Positions 9,336-17,126 are shown, counted from the stretch's first letter. The stretch is 64,000 bases of DNA from JABDIY01 sp963751955 (GCA_963751955.1 CAVVWM010000009.1:1-64000), one strand, 5' to 3'. Program-made: numbers and translations. Notes: generated by a model from the sequence alone, not told the origin.

Positions 9336-11308
9336 TTCTCCTCAACCTCATCCCGTTGTTCGTGCTCGGCGGGCTGATCGCGGCGGTAGTCGCCGGCGTC
9401 AGGGCGATGGCCACAAGCGACGGCGACGCCGGGGAATCCACGCCGATCGATACCGCCGAGGCGGCCAAGTCGTTCGCCGTGTACGTCGCCTTGTTCCTCG
9501 CACTTCTGGCGTGTGCGGTCGGCTTGATCGACCTCCTTCAGTGGTTCGTGGAAGGCGATCGCATCGCAGGCACCAACTCCGACCTCGCCCGGGGACTGTC
9601 GTTCCTCATCGTGGGCGTGCCCGTGTATCTGCTGCTGCTCCGCACCGTGGATCGGCGGTACACCAGGCGCGCCGAACAAGGCGACGGGCGCCCCCATCGA
9701 GGCTGGACGGCGTATTTGATCGCGGCGCTTACCACCACGCTCATCGCCTCGCTGGTGAGCCTTGGTCAGGTGACCGATCGGTTGACCAGCGAATTCGACG
9801 CCTATCGCCCCGAGGAGATGATGCAGCTGCTGGCGTGGGCAGCTCTCTGGGCGGCGCACTGGTTCGTGTTGCGGCCCCACTTCCGGGTCCGAGGCGATTT
9901 TCACCTCGCCATAGGCTCGATCGTCGGGCTGGGCTGGATGTTGTCCGGTGCAGCGGCAGTCGTGTTCCGAGTGTTGGACGAGGGGTACCAAGCGGCCTTC
10001 GCCGAGTCGCTCGCCGGTTCGTACAACATCGCGTTCTGGATTGTGATCGCCTTGGCGGGAGCAGCGGTGTGGGCGTGGCATTGGCTGATCCACTTCAACA
10101 ACGAAGGATCGGTCGAGGGCGACCGGCGCCGTTCGCCAGTCTGGTTCTTCACCGTCATCGTGGCCGGCGTACTGCCCGGGCTCATCGCCATGCTGGTCTC
10201 TGTTACGACGATGATAAGCGCGGTGCTGATCTGGTTCATCGGCTCTACCGATCAGGACGCCGTCGACTTCTTTGAGCTGGCCCCGGCCATGCTGACGGCG
10301 GTGGCATTGGGGTTCGTGACCTGGGCCTACCATCGGTGGAAGCTCGACCGGGGCGGCCCGCCTGAACGCAATGATGCTCTTCGATTCCACGACTACGTAG
10401 TGCTGGCAACCGGGCTCGTGGCGGCCGTCGGCTCAACTGCGGTGCTCATCAGTCAGTTGATAGAAGCGTTGGCTTCCGGCCCCGGAATCGCTGGCTCGCT
10501 GAACATCACCAACACCCTGATCACAGCGGGAACGGTGCTTGCCGCCGCCGCAGCGGTGTGGTGGTGGCAGTGGTCGCTCGTCGAGCAGTATCGAGCCGCC
10601 GAACCGATTGAGGAGAGCGACTCCATCTGGCGCAAGCTCTACCTGGTCGCTGCGTTCGGGGTGGGAGGGCTCACGCTGAGCGGCTCGGCCATCTGGGTGC
10701 TGTTCGTCATCCTGCGGGAAGTGCTCGACAGCCAGACCAACCACGACACCCTCGGTGACCTGGTGAGTCCGGTGGGCTGGGGCGTCGCCGTTCTCGGCGC
10801 CGTCTGGTACCACCTGGGCGTCTGGCAAGTCGATCGAGGGGTCTTGGCACAAGCCGATGCCGCCAGGTCTCTTCTAGAGCCCCGGGACACTCAACCACAG
10901 GCTCCATTGCCACCTGGACAACCGCCGCTGGGACCATCGGCCGGTCCCGCGCTATCACATGCACCCCAGCCGGAGCGCACGGCTCCGTCTTCGGCTGCTA
11001 TCACACTCCGGCGGGCCACAGCCGACGACGCCGGTGAGCTGTTCACGTTGCGGCGGGCAGCGGGCGCCGAGGCTGCGCTCCGGGCTGGCACGCTCGACGT
11101 ACGCCAACTGCAGGAGACCCTGGCCGACGTGCAAACCATCCTCGCAGCCGGCACGACGACCGTTGCGGTGGACCGCACTCGAATCGTTGGAGCCGTAACC
11201 CGTTCCGCCGACGGCACGCCCAAGTCAGGTGTGATCGCGCCCGATCGCCACGGCGACGGAATCGACTCCCTGCTTCTCAACTCATTCGCCGAGACACCGA
11301 CCTCGTAG
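9332..11308 (+). CDS. DUF5671-type polytopic membrane protein with C-terminal GNAT-like domain
   Basis: A 658-residue protein starting at ATG 9332, overlapping the previous stop by four bases. Roughly residues 1-500 are three repeats of a four-helix membrane unit, recognisable by recurring W-rich motifs (LLAWAALWAAHWFVLRPHF, VWAWHWLIHFN, VWWWQWSLVEQY, AVWYHLGVW). These are characteristic of DUF5671-type membrane proteins of unknown function. A Pro-rich linker follows. The last ~110 residues start ITLRRATADDAGELFTLRRA and contain APDRHGDGIDSLLL, a degenerate GNAT acetyl-CoA-binding loop (Asp replaces the first Arg/Gln). The acetyltransferase domain is short and may be inactive. The fusion is unusual; I know no role for it. 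Confidence 0.65.
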   Translation: MILLNLIPLFVLGGLIAAVVAGVRAMATSDGDAGESTPIDTAEAAKSFAVYVALFLALLACAVGLIDLLQWFVEGDRIAGTNSDLARGLSFLIVGVPVYLLLLRTVDRRYTRRAEQGDGRPHRGWTAYLIAALTTTLIASLVSLGQVTDRLTSEFDAYRPEEMMQLLAWAALWAAHWFVLRPHFRVRGDFHLAIGSIVGLGWMLSGAAAVVFRVLDEGYQAAFAESLAGSYNIAFWIVIALAGAAVWAWHWLIHFNNEGSVEGDRRRSPVWFFTVIVAGVLPGLIAMLVSVTTMISAVLIWFIGSTDQDAVDFFELAPAMLTAVALGFVTWAYHRWKLDRGGPPERNDALRFHDYVVLATGLVAAVGSTAVLISQLIEALASGPGIAGSLNITNTLITAGTVLAAAAAVWWWQWSLVEQYRAAEPIEESDSIWRKLYLVAAFGVGGLTLSGSAIWVLFVILREVLDSQTNHDTLGDLVSPVGWGVAVLGAVWYHLGVWQVDRGVLAQADAARSLLEPRDTQPQAPLPPGQPPLGPSAGPALSHAPQPERTAPSSAAITLRRATADDAGELFTLRRAAGAEAALRAGTLDVRQLQETLADVQTILAAGTTTVAVDRTRIVGAVTRSADGTPKSGVIAPDRHGDGIDSLLLNSFAETPTS

Positions 11309-11343
11309 GTTTGGGCTGGCGTCGGCACCCCAGGAAGGACACC

Positions 11344-12039
11344 GTGGACATTTCACACGAGGAGGTTCATCGCACCCATCGGATCGGCTGGTTGCGTGCC
11401 GCGGTGCTCGGCGCGAACGATGGGATCGTATCGACAGCGAGCCTGATCATCGGCGTGGCGGCGTCGAGCGCCTCACAAAGCCAGGTGCTGGTAGCTGGCA
11501 TAGCTGGTCTCGTCGCAGGCGCAATGTCGATGGCGGCTGGAGAATACGTGTCGGTGAGCTCACAGGCTGATACCGAGGCTGCAGACCTGGACAGAGAGCG
11601 CACCGAACTGCGCGAGGATCCCGATCGAGAACTCGAAGAGCTGAGGCTCGTCTATGAGGGTCGGGGCCTCGATGCCAACCTCGCCCGCCGGGTGGCTGAG
11701 GGCCTCACCGCCCACGACGCGCTCGGTGCGCACGCACGCGACGAACTGGGGATCTCCGACACGATCACGGCCCGTCCCGTGCAGGCGGCGTTCACGTCGG
11801 CAGGTATGTTTGCATTGGGAGCAGCGCTGCCACTTCTGGCGGCTGTCCTGGCGACGGGCATGACCCAGATTGTCATCGTCGCCGTGACGGCGCTGGTTTT
11901 CCTCGCGGTGTTGGGAACGGTCGGCGCTAAGGCCGGCGGTGCTCCTGCTCGGAGGGCGGCGGCCCGGGTCACGTTCTGGGGTGCGCTGGCGATGGCGGTC
12001 ACCGCGCTGATCGGCGCTGTGTTCGGCACCGTTGTCTGA
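11344..12039 (+). CDS. VIT1/CCC1-family Fe2+/Mn2+ transporter
   Basis: A 231-residue member of the vacuolar iron transporter family, which moves Fe2+ or Mn2+ across membranes, probably by proton exchange. The diagnostic N-terminus WLRAAVLGANDGIVSTASLI is present, with helix 2 rich in small residues (AGLVAGAMSMAAGEYVSVSS) and a cytoplasmic Glu/Asp-rich helical insert (QADTEAADLDRERTEL...) where family members bind metal. Three C-terminal membrane helices follow. GTG 11344 lies five bases after AGGAAGG and places the conserved HRTHRIGWLRAAV block correctly. It lies 35 bp downstream of the DUF5671 gene and could be cotranscribed. Confidence 0.9.
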   Translation: MDISHEEVHRTHRIGWLRAAVLGANDGIVSTASLIIGVAASSASQSQVLVAGIAGLVAGAMSMAAGEYVSVSSQADTEAADLDRERTELREDPDRELEELRLVYEGRGLDANLARRVAEGLTAHDALGAHARDELGISDTITARPVQAAFTSAGMFALGAALPLLAAVLATGMTQIVIVAVTALVFLAVLGTVGAKAGGAPARRAAARVTFWGALAMAVTALIGAVFGTVV

Positions 12040-12351
12040 ACGCGCTCGAGCCGAGACCTTTGGCATTTCTCAACCTGTGGGTGCCCGGCACTCGGTCGTG
12101 GGTGCTCACCAGGCGCGAAGCACCGCGATCCTGACGCCTCGTGTATCTGCGCCACCAACTGGCAGCTCAGAGCCCACCAACCAGACCTTTCAAACGCTAC
12201 GGAATCACCACAACGCCCACACAACTCATTAATCAGGCACGCTCACGGTCCAGTTCTACGAAATTGGTCTTCCCGTCGCCGTCGGTGTAGTGAGAAATCT
12301 CGCCGAGCCCCCTGACAAACACCTCCAGCCGAGGCCCCTTGCCTGATGTGA
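12040..12351. other. Intergenic, no gene; possible integrase scrap
   Basis: No supported ORF. Around 12140-12163 one frame gives LRHQLAAQS, similar to the EIVVLRHQLAVL motif of integrases. The flanking GGTGCTCACCAGGC resembles GGTGCTGACCAGGC at 15080, just before a clearer integrase remnant. This may be a shorter relic of the same element. Otherwise nothing seen. Confidence 0.3.
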
Positions 12352-12681
12352 TCACCCTGCGAGACCAAGGAACACGAGTATCGCTCGGCCCAGTCGCACC
12401 ATGTCATCGTCGCCGAGCTGACCGATCCGCTCCCCGAGCTTGGCTCGAGGGACGGTTGTGATCTTGTCGATCATGACAGTGCACGGCTCCCGCAACCCGT
12501 TTACCTCGTCAGGTTCGACCGGGATTCGCAGCAACGGCGCATCGGTCGGATCGGTCGTGAACGCACACACCGTCACCGATTCGGTTGCGTCGAACCGATC
12601 ATCCTGAACCACCGCCACCGGCCGAGGCTTACCTACATACCCGCTACCAGCGGCTGCAGTCCAGATCTCCCCCCGCTTCAC
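12352..12681 (-). CDS. mazF: MazF/PemK-type endoribonuclease toxin
   Basis: A 109-residue member of the MazF/PemK family, which cleaves mRNA at short specific sequences. The N-terminal MKRGEIWTAA matches the family 'RGEIWWV' strand, and KPRPVAVVQDDRF is the conserved loop carrying the catalytic Arg. PCTVMIDKITTVPRAKLGERIG is the third conserved block with the Thr/Ser. The GTG start overlaps the stop of mazE by GTGA, the usual antitoxin-first arrangement, so the toxin is made only with its partner. No obvious damage. Confidence 0.9.
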   Translation of the reverse strand: MKRGEIWTAAAGSGYVGKPRPVAVVQDDRFDATESVTVCAFTTDPTDAPLLRIPVEPDEVNGLREPCTVMIDKITTVPRAKLGERIGQLGDDDMVRLGRAILVFLGLAG

Positions 12682-12899
12682 CCCTCGTCGACGCTGAGCG
12701 CATCAATGAACGCCTGATCATCAAGAGCGTGCTCACTCGCCGCCACCGCCACAGACTGCCGATGCGCCTCACGCTCAAACTCCGCAGAACGTACATCAGG
12801 CACCCAGATCTGCACCGGGCGGAGACCCTGAGAGCGGAGCCTGCGACGGTGCTCCTGCACGCGCTTGTTCACTCCCTTGCTTTGGTGTGAAGTAGCCAC
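12678..12899 (-). CDS. mazE: MazE-type antitoxin (actinobacterial type)
   Basis: A 73-residue antitoxin of the mycobacterial MazE type. It has an N-terminal DNA-binding segment NKRVQEHRRRLRSQGLRPVQ, then IWVPDVRSAEFEREAHRQS, and an acidic C-terminal tail that wraps the toxin. GTG 12899 gives the length listed; GTG 12872 would start at the conserved VNKRVQ and cannot be excluded, since neither has a strong ribosome binding site. The palindrome at 12908-12919 lies just upstream and is the probable site for MazE/MazEF autorepression. Confidence 0.85.
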   Translation of the reverse strand: MATSHQSKGVNKRVQEHRRRLRSQGLRPVQIWVPDVRSAEFEREAHRQSVAVAASEHALDDQAFIDALSVDEG

Positions 12900-12907
12900 A
12901 ACGCCAT

Positions 12908-12919
12908 GTTACATGTAAC
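12908..12919. promoter_or_regulatory. Perfect palindrome, probable mazEF operator
   Basis: GTTACATGTAAC is a perfect 12-bp palindrome nine bases upstream of the mazE start. Antitoxins of this class repress their own operon by binding such sites. Function is inferred from position. Confidence 0.55.
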
Positions 12920-13011
12920 GCCAGTCAATGTCACGCACCCAACCATCCCGACCTATCACAGCACCCGCAACTGGCCTTTCGAGCGGGTGCCTAACTGGGT
13001 GCCTGTGGGGG

Positions 13012-13071
13012 TCGGAAACCGGCGACTTCATCACCGGAGAAGAACTCCGCCGCCAACACCCCACCAAGTGA
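13012..13071 (+). pseudogene. Remnant of a RelB/Phd-type antitoxin, C-terminal end only
   Basis: One frame reads SETGDFITGEELRRQHPTK and then stops at TGA 13069-13071. This matches the C-terminal end of Phd/RelB-like antitoxins ('GEFISGDEL..'). Upstream of 13012 the frame no longer resembles an antitoxin, so the N-terminal DNA-binding part has been lost. Its stop overlaps a GTG at 13068 as GTGA, the usual antitoxin/toxin junction, so the join itself is still intact. Confidence 0.5.
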
Positions 13072-13150
13072 GTGACGAGGACTCCCGATACCAACTCCGA
13101 GTCACCGGACCAGCCCAACACCAACTGAACAACCTGCCCGCGGCGGTAGC
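13068..13150 (+). pseudogene. Remnant of a RelE/ParE-type toxin, N-terminal end only
   Basis: Starting with GTG 13068 the frame reads SDEDSRYQLRVTGPAQHQL then NNLPAAVAGG. This is the first beta strand and helix of RelE-family mRNA interferases ('YRLRVTGPAQRQLARLPE'). After about 13147 similarity ends abruptly and a minus-strand regulator remnant begins. The catalytic Arg/Lys residues of the C-terminal half are absent, so it cannot be an active toxin. Confidence 0.55.
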
Positions 13151-13417
13151 GGGAGGGGGAAGTTCGGCGAGGGGCAGCGTCCCCTCCTCGGCCCCCACGA
13201 GATCGAGCACGTGGAACTCACGTCCCGGCTCTGCGAGCAGACGCGCGAGATGGCGCAGGCCCTTGAGGTCACGCACCAGGATCGTCTCTCCTCCGAAGCA
13301 GACCCGGCGGGTGTCGCCCCCGCAGACGAAGGTGGCCGTTGCCTCGCGCCTACCAGCGGCGTGTGTGAGCGACGTTACTGACCGCTCAACGGAATGGACC
13401 GGCCGGACGTGAACGGC
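13150..13417 (-). pseudogene. Remnant of an ATPase-type regulator, C-terminal 'PGREFHVLDLV' domain
   Basis: The minus strand reads ATFVCGGDTRRVCFGGETIL then VRDLKGLRHLARLLAEPGRE and FHVLDLVGAEEG. This is the C-terminal winged-helix-like block common in actinobacterial AAA/STAND regulators and cyclase-linked proteins. There is no upstream ATPase domain and the conserved tail after GAEEG is missing. It is a fragment wedged against the RelE remnant, so two recombination junctions lie within ~150 bp. Confidence 0.6.
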
Positions 13418-13420
13418 GGC

Positions 13421-13741
13421 GGTCGGTCCTCGGATCTACAGTGATCCAATGACGGCGACCGCGGTCTTTCTGAGCGAGGAGCAACGGCTTACCCGCAACG
13501 AAACCGGTTCACAGGTCATCTGTCGCTGGCCCGATCGGCCGACTACCACTGATTTGGCTTCTCGAACCGCTCCCGGTCGATGTGAGGCGCGGGCAAGGTC
13601 CGGTGGGGCTTTGTCGAGATGAACTCCGCACCGCTGGTCGGGGCCGACCACGTCGTACTGGGACCTCGGGCCCTAGCGGTGCTACGCGGCTGCGAAGACA
13701 ATGACCGGGTCAACCCGCGACACACAGATGGAGGGCGTTCG
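13421..13741. other. Intergenic, possible DevR/DosR-like box
   Basis: No supported gene. GGGACCTCGGGCCCT at 13660-13674, 68 bp before the next start codon, has the GGGAC...GNCCC layout of DevR/DosR-type boxes known upstream of hypoxia and stress genes in actinobacteria. The match is imperfect and no regulator is nearby. Confidence 0.3.
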
Positions 13742-14878
13742 ATGAGACGACGAGGTTCGAAAGCGCGGCGCCGGATTTCCGTAGCCGTGGTCAGCGGCTT
13801 GGTGCTGCTCTTCGCGATACTTGTGCCCGCAGCAGCCCAGATGGCCGATGAGGGTGGGGCCGGAGGCAAATTCCGGACCGGTGATTCGGTGGAGATCGCC
13901 GCCGATGAGACCTTCGAGGACAATCTGTACGTCCTCGCGGGAACCATCGATGTGAACGGAACCGTTGACGGTGATCTGGTGGCTGCCGGCGGCCAGATCT
14001 CGATCGATGGCACCGTAACCGGCGACGTAACCATCGCCGGCGGTGACCTGACCATCGGTGGTGAGATCCTTGGCGACCTCCGGGTTGCTGCAGGTCAGCT
14101 TCGCCTGAACGGCACCGTCGGCGGCGACGTAGCCGTGGTGGGCGGAACCGTCGAGATCGACGATGCCGTCGGTGCCGACGTGTTGTTTGCCGCCGGGCAG
14201 ATGAACATCGGGGGTGACGTTGCCGGTCAGATCTACGGAGCGGCCGGTGAATACAACCGAACCGGCACGGTGGTCGGTCCCGAGGACGTGACCGTGGACG
14301 AGCCCGACGAGCCACCTACATTCGGGGATCGGGTGGTCGGTGGTGTCTATCGGCTCGTGACGCTGTTCCTGGTCGGTGCCCTCGTGTTGCTGATGCTCCG
14401 CCGCCCGCTCGAGGCGGTGCTGACCCGGGCTCGCCAGCGCCCCGGCGGCGGTCTGGTCGCCGGGCTCGTCGGACTCTCCGCCATCGTGGCACTACTGATC
14501 GCCTCGATCCTCGTAGGCATCATCTGGTCGATCTTGTTCGGCCTGCTCGGGTTCGGATTGCTGGTCGGCACCTATTGGTTCGGATTCGTGGTCCTCTGGG
14601 TGGTTATCGCATTCGCCCTCTTTGTCCTGGTCGTCTATGCGGCTCCGATCATCACCGGCCTAGCGGGCAGCCGTCTGGTCCTCGCCGGGCAGGACAACAT
14701 CTGGGTGCAACTGGCCGCTCTGGCGGTCGGGCTAGCCCTCTACCTTGTCCTGACCGCTATCCCATTCGTCGGATGGCTCATCGGGCTGCTGGCCGTCCTG
14801 TTCGCCACCGGAGCGATCGTTCTTGCAGTCCGGAACTTCGGGGCCCCAACAACCCAATCCATATCAGCCGACGTCTGA
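13742..14878 (+). CDS. Exported bactofilin-like (polymer-forming) domain fused to a membrane domain
   Basis: A 378-residue protein. A signal peptide (ISVAVVSGLVLLFAILVPAA, cut near AAAQ) is followed by residues ~40-170, a right-handed beta-helix of short G-D-rich repeats (IDVNGTVDGDLVAAGGQISI, DGTVTGDVTIAGGDLTI). This is the polymer-forming cytoskeletal/bactofilin pattern. Four or five membrane helices make up the C-terminal half. Bactofilins are normally cytoplasmic scaffolds; here the signal peptide puts the helix outside. ATG 13742 has GGAGGG upstream. A role in envelope organisation is inference. Confidence 0.75.
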   Translation: MRRRGSKARRRISVAVVSGLVLLFAILVPAAAQMADEGGAGGKFRTGDSVEIAADETFEDNLYVLAGTIDVNGTVDGDLVAAGGQISIDGTVTGDVTIAGGDLTIGGEILGDLRVAAGQLRLNGTVGGDVAVVGGTVEIDDAVGADVLFAAGQMNIGGDVAGQIYGAAGEYNRTGTVVGPEDVTVDEPDEPPTFGDRVVGGVYRLVTLFLVGALVLLMLRRPLEAVLTRARQRPGGGLVAGLVGLSAIVALLIASILVGIIWSILFGLLGFGLLVGTYWFGFVVLWVVIAFALFVLVVYAAPIITGLAGSRLVLAGQDNIWVQLAALAVGLALYLVLTAIPFVGWLIGLLAVLFATGAIVLAVRNFGAPTTQSISADV

Positions 14879-15329
14879 GCAAGACGTGGCGGGTTCGAGG
14901 AAGCCGGCGCTGCCGTTTGACGACGAACGTGTTCAAGCAATGACGACGTGGGCCCGTCCGGTCAACAGCTCGAATGCGTCACGGCGATCGCTCCAGCCCG
15001 CCGAGTTCAGCGGCCCACCATTTTCCGCAGACCCGGACGTGTCGACTGTGCAGCTGTGGGGATCGGAAATGTACGCGTAGGTGCTGACCAGGCATGATGC
15101 CCGCCACCCTTGTGTCTCGTGTTTGGTATCTTCTACCGATTCCTGGCTGCTCTAGGCATCTTGAGATCATCGTGCTTCGCCACCAACTCGCCGTCCTCCG
15201 CCGCTCCACGACAGGGTTTCAGGCACCGGCACGCTCCAAGCACTGCCCAAAGTCCCTTGTCGCCGTCGACGTCTGGTCGTAGCGTCGCAAGCAGCAACGA
15301 GAATCCCCTACTAACAGGAGCACAGCACC
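14879..15329 (+). other. Intergenic with vestigial integrase fragment
   Basis: No intact gene. From about 15110 to 15200 the plus strand reads WYLLPIPGCSRHLEIIVLRH then QLAVLRR, the conserved linker of IS3/IS481-type integrases just before their catalytic core. No DDE residues follow. The 200 bp before it carry an open but unrecognisable frame. This is a mobile-element relic. Confidence 0.5.
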
Positions 15330-16001
15330 ATGACCGTCCGGCAGAACCTCGAAGATCAATTCGACGATGTCCAGAATGGCTACCGCAAGCTCGTCGACGA
15401 GATCGAAGAGCAGCTTCGCGACATGGAGAAGCAGCTCAGCGATGCGCTCGACGACGTGCAGGAACAGCTCCCCGACGACGCTGCAGAGATGCTGCGGCGT
15501 GTGCGGGACATGAACCGGTCCATGCGCAAGCGTCTGGCATCGGCGTCCGAACACGCCCTCGATGCCACGAAGGAGGCCGTCGAGGCGCTCGGCGACGCCA
15601 CCGATCGCCTGACGGGTCGGGCCAAAGACAAGGGCAAGGCGAAGAAGAAGACCGCCGCAATCAAGGCGGCCGCAAAGAAGCCGGCGGCGAAGAAGCCAGC
15701 CGCGAAGAAGCCAGCCGCGAAGAAGCCAGCCGCGAAGAAGCCAGCAGCGAAGAAGCCAGCAGCGAAGAAGCCAGCAGCGAAGAAGCCAGCAGCAAAGAAG
15801 CCAGCAGCGAAGAAGCCAGCCAGGCAGAAGAAGCCAGCAGCAAAGAAGCCAGCAGCAAACAAAGTGGCCGCAGAGAAGCGCGGCGCCCCGAGCGCAAGCT
15901 GGAACAAAACCGAGCTCTACGACGAGGCCACCCGCCTCGACATCGCCGGCCGGTCCGGCATGTCGAAGGACCAGTTGCTGAAGGCCATCGAGGCCGCCTG
16001 A
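15330..16001 (+). CDS. Histone H1-like protein: coiled-coil N-terminus, (KKPAA)n tail, C-terminal Rho-N/SAP-like domain
   Basis: A 223-residue DNA-associated protein in three parts. Residues 1-100 are an amphipathic, probably coiled-coil region (heptads in DDVQNGYRKLVDEIEEQLRD). Residues ~105-178 are a Lys/Ala/Pro tail with about twelve KKPAA units, as in bacterial H1-like and HupB tails. Residues ~190-223 (WNKTELYDEATRLDIAGRSG) match the Rho N-terminal/SAP-like helix-extended-helix nucleic-acid module. A role in nucleoid compaction is likely from composition. It lacks an HU domain, so it is not HupB itself. The Lys-rich tail is built from near-identical 15-bp units and may vary in length between strains. 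Confidence 0.8.
   Translation: MTVRQNLEDQFDDVQNGYRKLVDEIEEQLRDMEKQLSDALDDVQEQLPDDAAEMLRRVRDMNRSMRKRLASASEHALDATKEAVEALGDATDRLTGRAKDKGKAKKKTAAIKAAAKKPAAKKPAAKKPAAKKPAAKKPAAKKPAAKKPAAKKPAAKKPAAKKPARQKKPAAKKPAANKVAAEKRGAPSASWNKTELYDEATRLDIAGRSGMSKDQLLKAIEAA
15675..15860 (+). repeat. 15-bp minisatellite encoding KKPAA
   Basis: Ten consecutive 15-bp units of the form AAGAAGCCAGCAGCG cover 15675-15824, then a CAGGCAG interruption and two further units. Units differ mainly in the third base of the Ala codons (GCC, GCA, GCG), so the array has grown by slippage or unequal exchange. Confidence 0.9.
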
Positions 16002-16108
16002 ACCTTCGCGTGCCGTTCTTCAGTCGGCAGTTCCGACCGGCTGCCGCCGACCGCCAAGTCGTGGTCACAGGGCGTGACTCCCCACGGTCGACCGTGCGAC
16101 ACTGCGAC

Positions 16109-16609
16109 ATGACTCCGTACGAGGCAATCATCAGCAAGCGCGACCTGCGGGTGTACACCGATCAGCCGATCGGCGACGACGTGATACACCGGATCCTGCA
16201 GGCCGGTCGGATGGCGGGCAGCGCCAAGAATTTGGAGTCGAACCGCCTTATCGTCGTGACCGACCAGCAGGTGCAGGACGCATTGGCACAGGCCGGCGAC
16301 TACGCGTCGTGGATCGGGAGCTCGGCGGTCGTAGTCGGGTTCGCCTCGCCGGCGGATCAGCTGCGCCTCTTCGACGTTGGGCGTCAGGCCCAGAACATGA
16401 TGATCGCCGCTCATGCTGAGGGCCTCGGCAGCTGCCCGGTAACACTCGGCCATCCCGACAAGGCACGGGCCGCGGTCGGACTGCCCGACGACTGGGTTAT
16501 GCCGATGGTGATCACACTCGGCTACCCCGTGGAGGATCATCCCGACAGCCCGCTCAAGCGGTCGCGCGTGCCGCTCGACGAGCTCGTCCGACACGACCGC
16601 TGGGGCTGA
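16109..16609 (+). CDS. Nitroreductase-family FMN protein
   Basis: A 166-residue nitroreductase-fold protein. N-terminal YEAIISKRDLRVYTDQPIGD is the conserved 'RRSVR.f.' FMN-phosphate-binding region with a Arg-Asp-Leu variation, and GRMAGSAKNLESNRLIVV is the flavin ring region. HAEGLGSCPVTL forms the usual central loop. Such enzymes form FMN homodimers that reduce nitro compounds, quinones or flavins with NAD(P)H. It is shorter than typical NfsB-type proteins but matches the small actinobacterial forms. ATG 16109 is the only plausible start. Confidence 0.8.
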   Translation: MTPYEAIISKRDLRVYTDQPIGDDVIHRILQAGRMAGSAKNLESNRLIVVTDQQVQDALAQAGDYASWIGSSAVVVGFASPADQLRLFDVGRQAQNMMIAAHAEGLGSCPVTLGHPDKARAAVGLPDDWVMPMVITLGYPVEDHPDSPLKRSRVPLDELVRHDRWG

Positions 16610-16814
16610 GCGGGCCGAGAACCTCGAAACGGACCCGAAATCACCTCGATCCGTGACGAGCGACCGGCTCACAGCCCGGACCGTACATGGGGCCGACGAT
16701 CCGGTCCGCGGTCTACGCCCAGTCGAGCCGCGGCTTCGGTCCACGAAGTCCGCTCGTGCCTGGAGGAGGCCGGGTTCTCGTGATGGCCCCCTACAGCGAC
16801 ATGGGAGGTGAACC

Positions 16815-17003
16815 TTGGTTCGGATGCACGTCGCAAGCAGTGCCCAAACCGTCCAGGTCTTGTCCGGAAGGCTTCACTTCACAGTCGATGGCGAGAAACT
16901 CGACTTGGACCCTGGATCCTGGCTACACATGGCACCCGGCGCTCCCCACTCGCTTGTCGCCACCGAACCAACAGTCATGCTCTTGACGCTCATCGGTTCC
17001 TGA
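16815..17003 (+). pseudogene. Truncated cupin, C-terminal half
   Basis: Reads HVASSAQTVQVLSGRLHFTV, DGEKLDLDPGSWLHMAPGAP, HSLVATEPTVMLLTLIGS: the second half of a small single-domain cupin ('H.APGEATIQVLSGRV...GD...PP..HSLEALEDSVLLLT'). The first metal-binding motif and the N-terminal strands are missing in this frame, and no alternative frame upstream restores them clearly. A 62-residue product from GTG 16815 is possible but would not be a complete cupin. Confidence 0.5.
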
Positions 17004-17126
17004 GCGAGCCACGCCTTGGCGACCCAGGATCGTTCACAGATTCGGGGTTCAATCCCGGGGGTGTACCCCAAACCCTTAGGCCCTAGAAACCTTTTACCAC
17101 TGATCTACCGCAGGGAAGGCAGGTAC

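Noticed and set aside
9008..10390. Long minus-strand open frame opposite the DUF5671 gene
   Set aside because: Its translation is rich in Arg/His/Gln/Pro with no domain, as expected for the shadow of a GC-rich gene; the plus-strand reading has clear membrane helices and conserved motifs.
12906..13412. A 168-codon ORF as one gene
   Set aside because: Only about 30 residues in its middle look like a real protein (RelE N-terminus); the remainder is antisense to a regulator fragment.
17037..17085. tRNA-like T-arm (GGTTCAATCC) with an adjacent GGGGTGTACCCC hairpin
   Set aside because: No D-arm, anticodon arm or acceptor stem can be paired around it, and the T-stem does not close properly. Also no T-run, so not a clear terminator.
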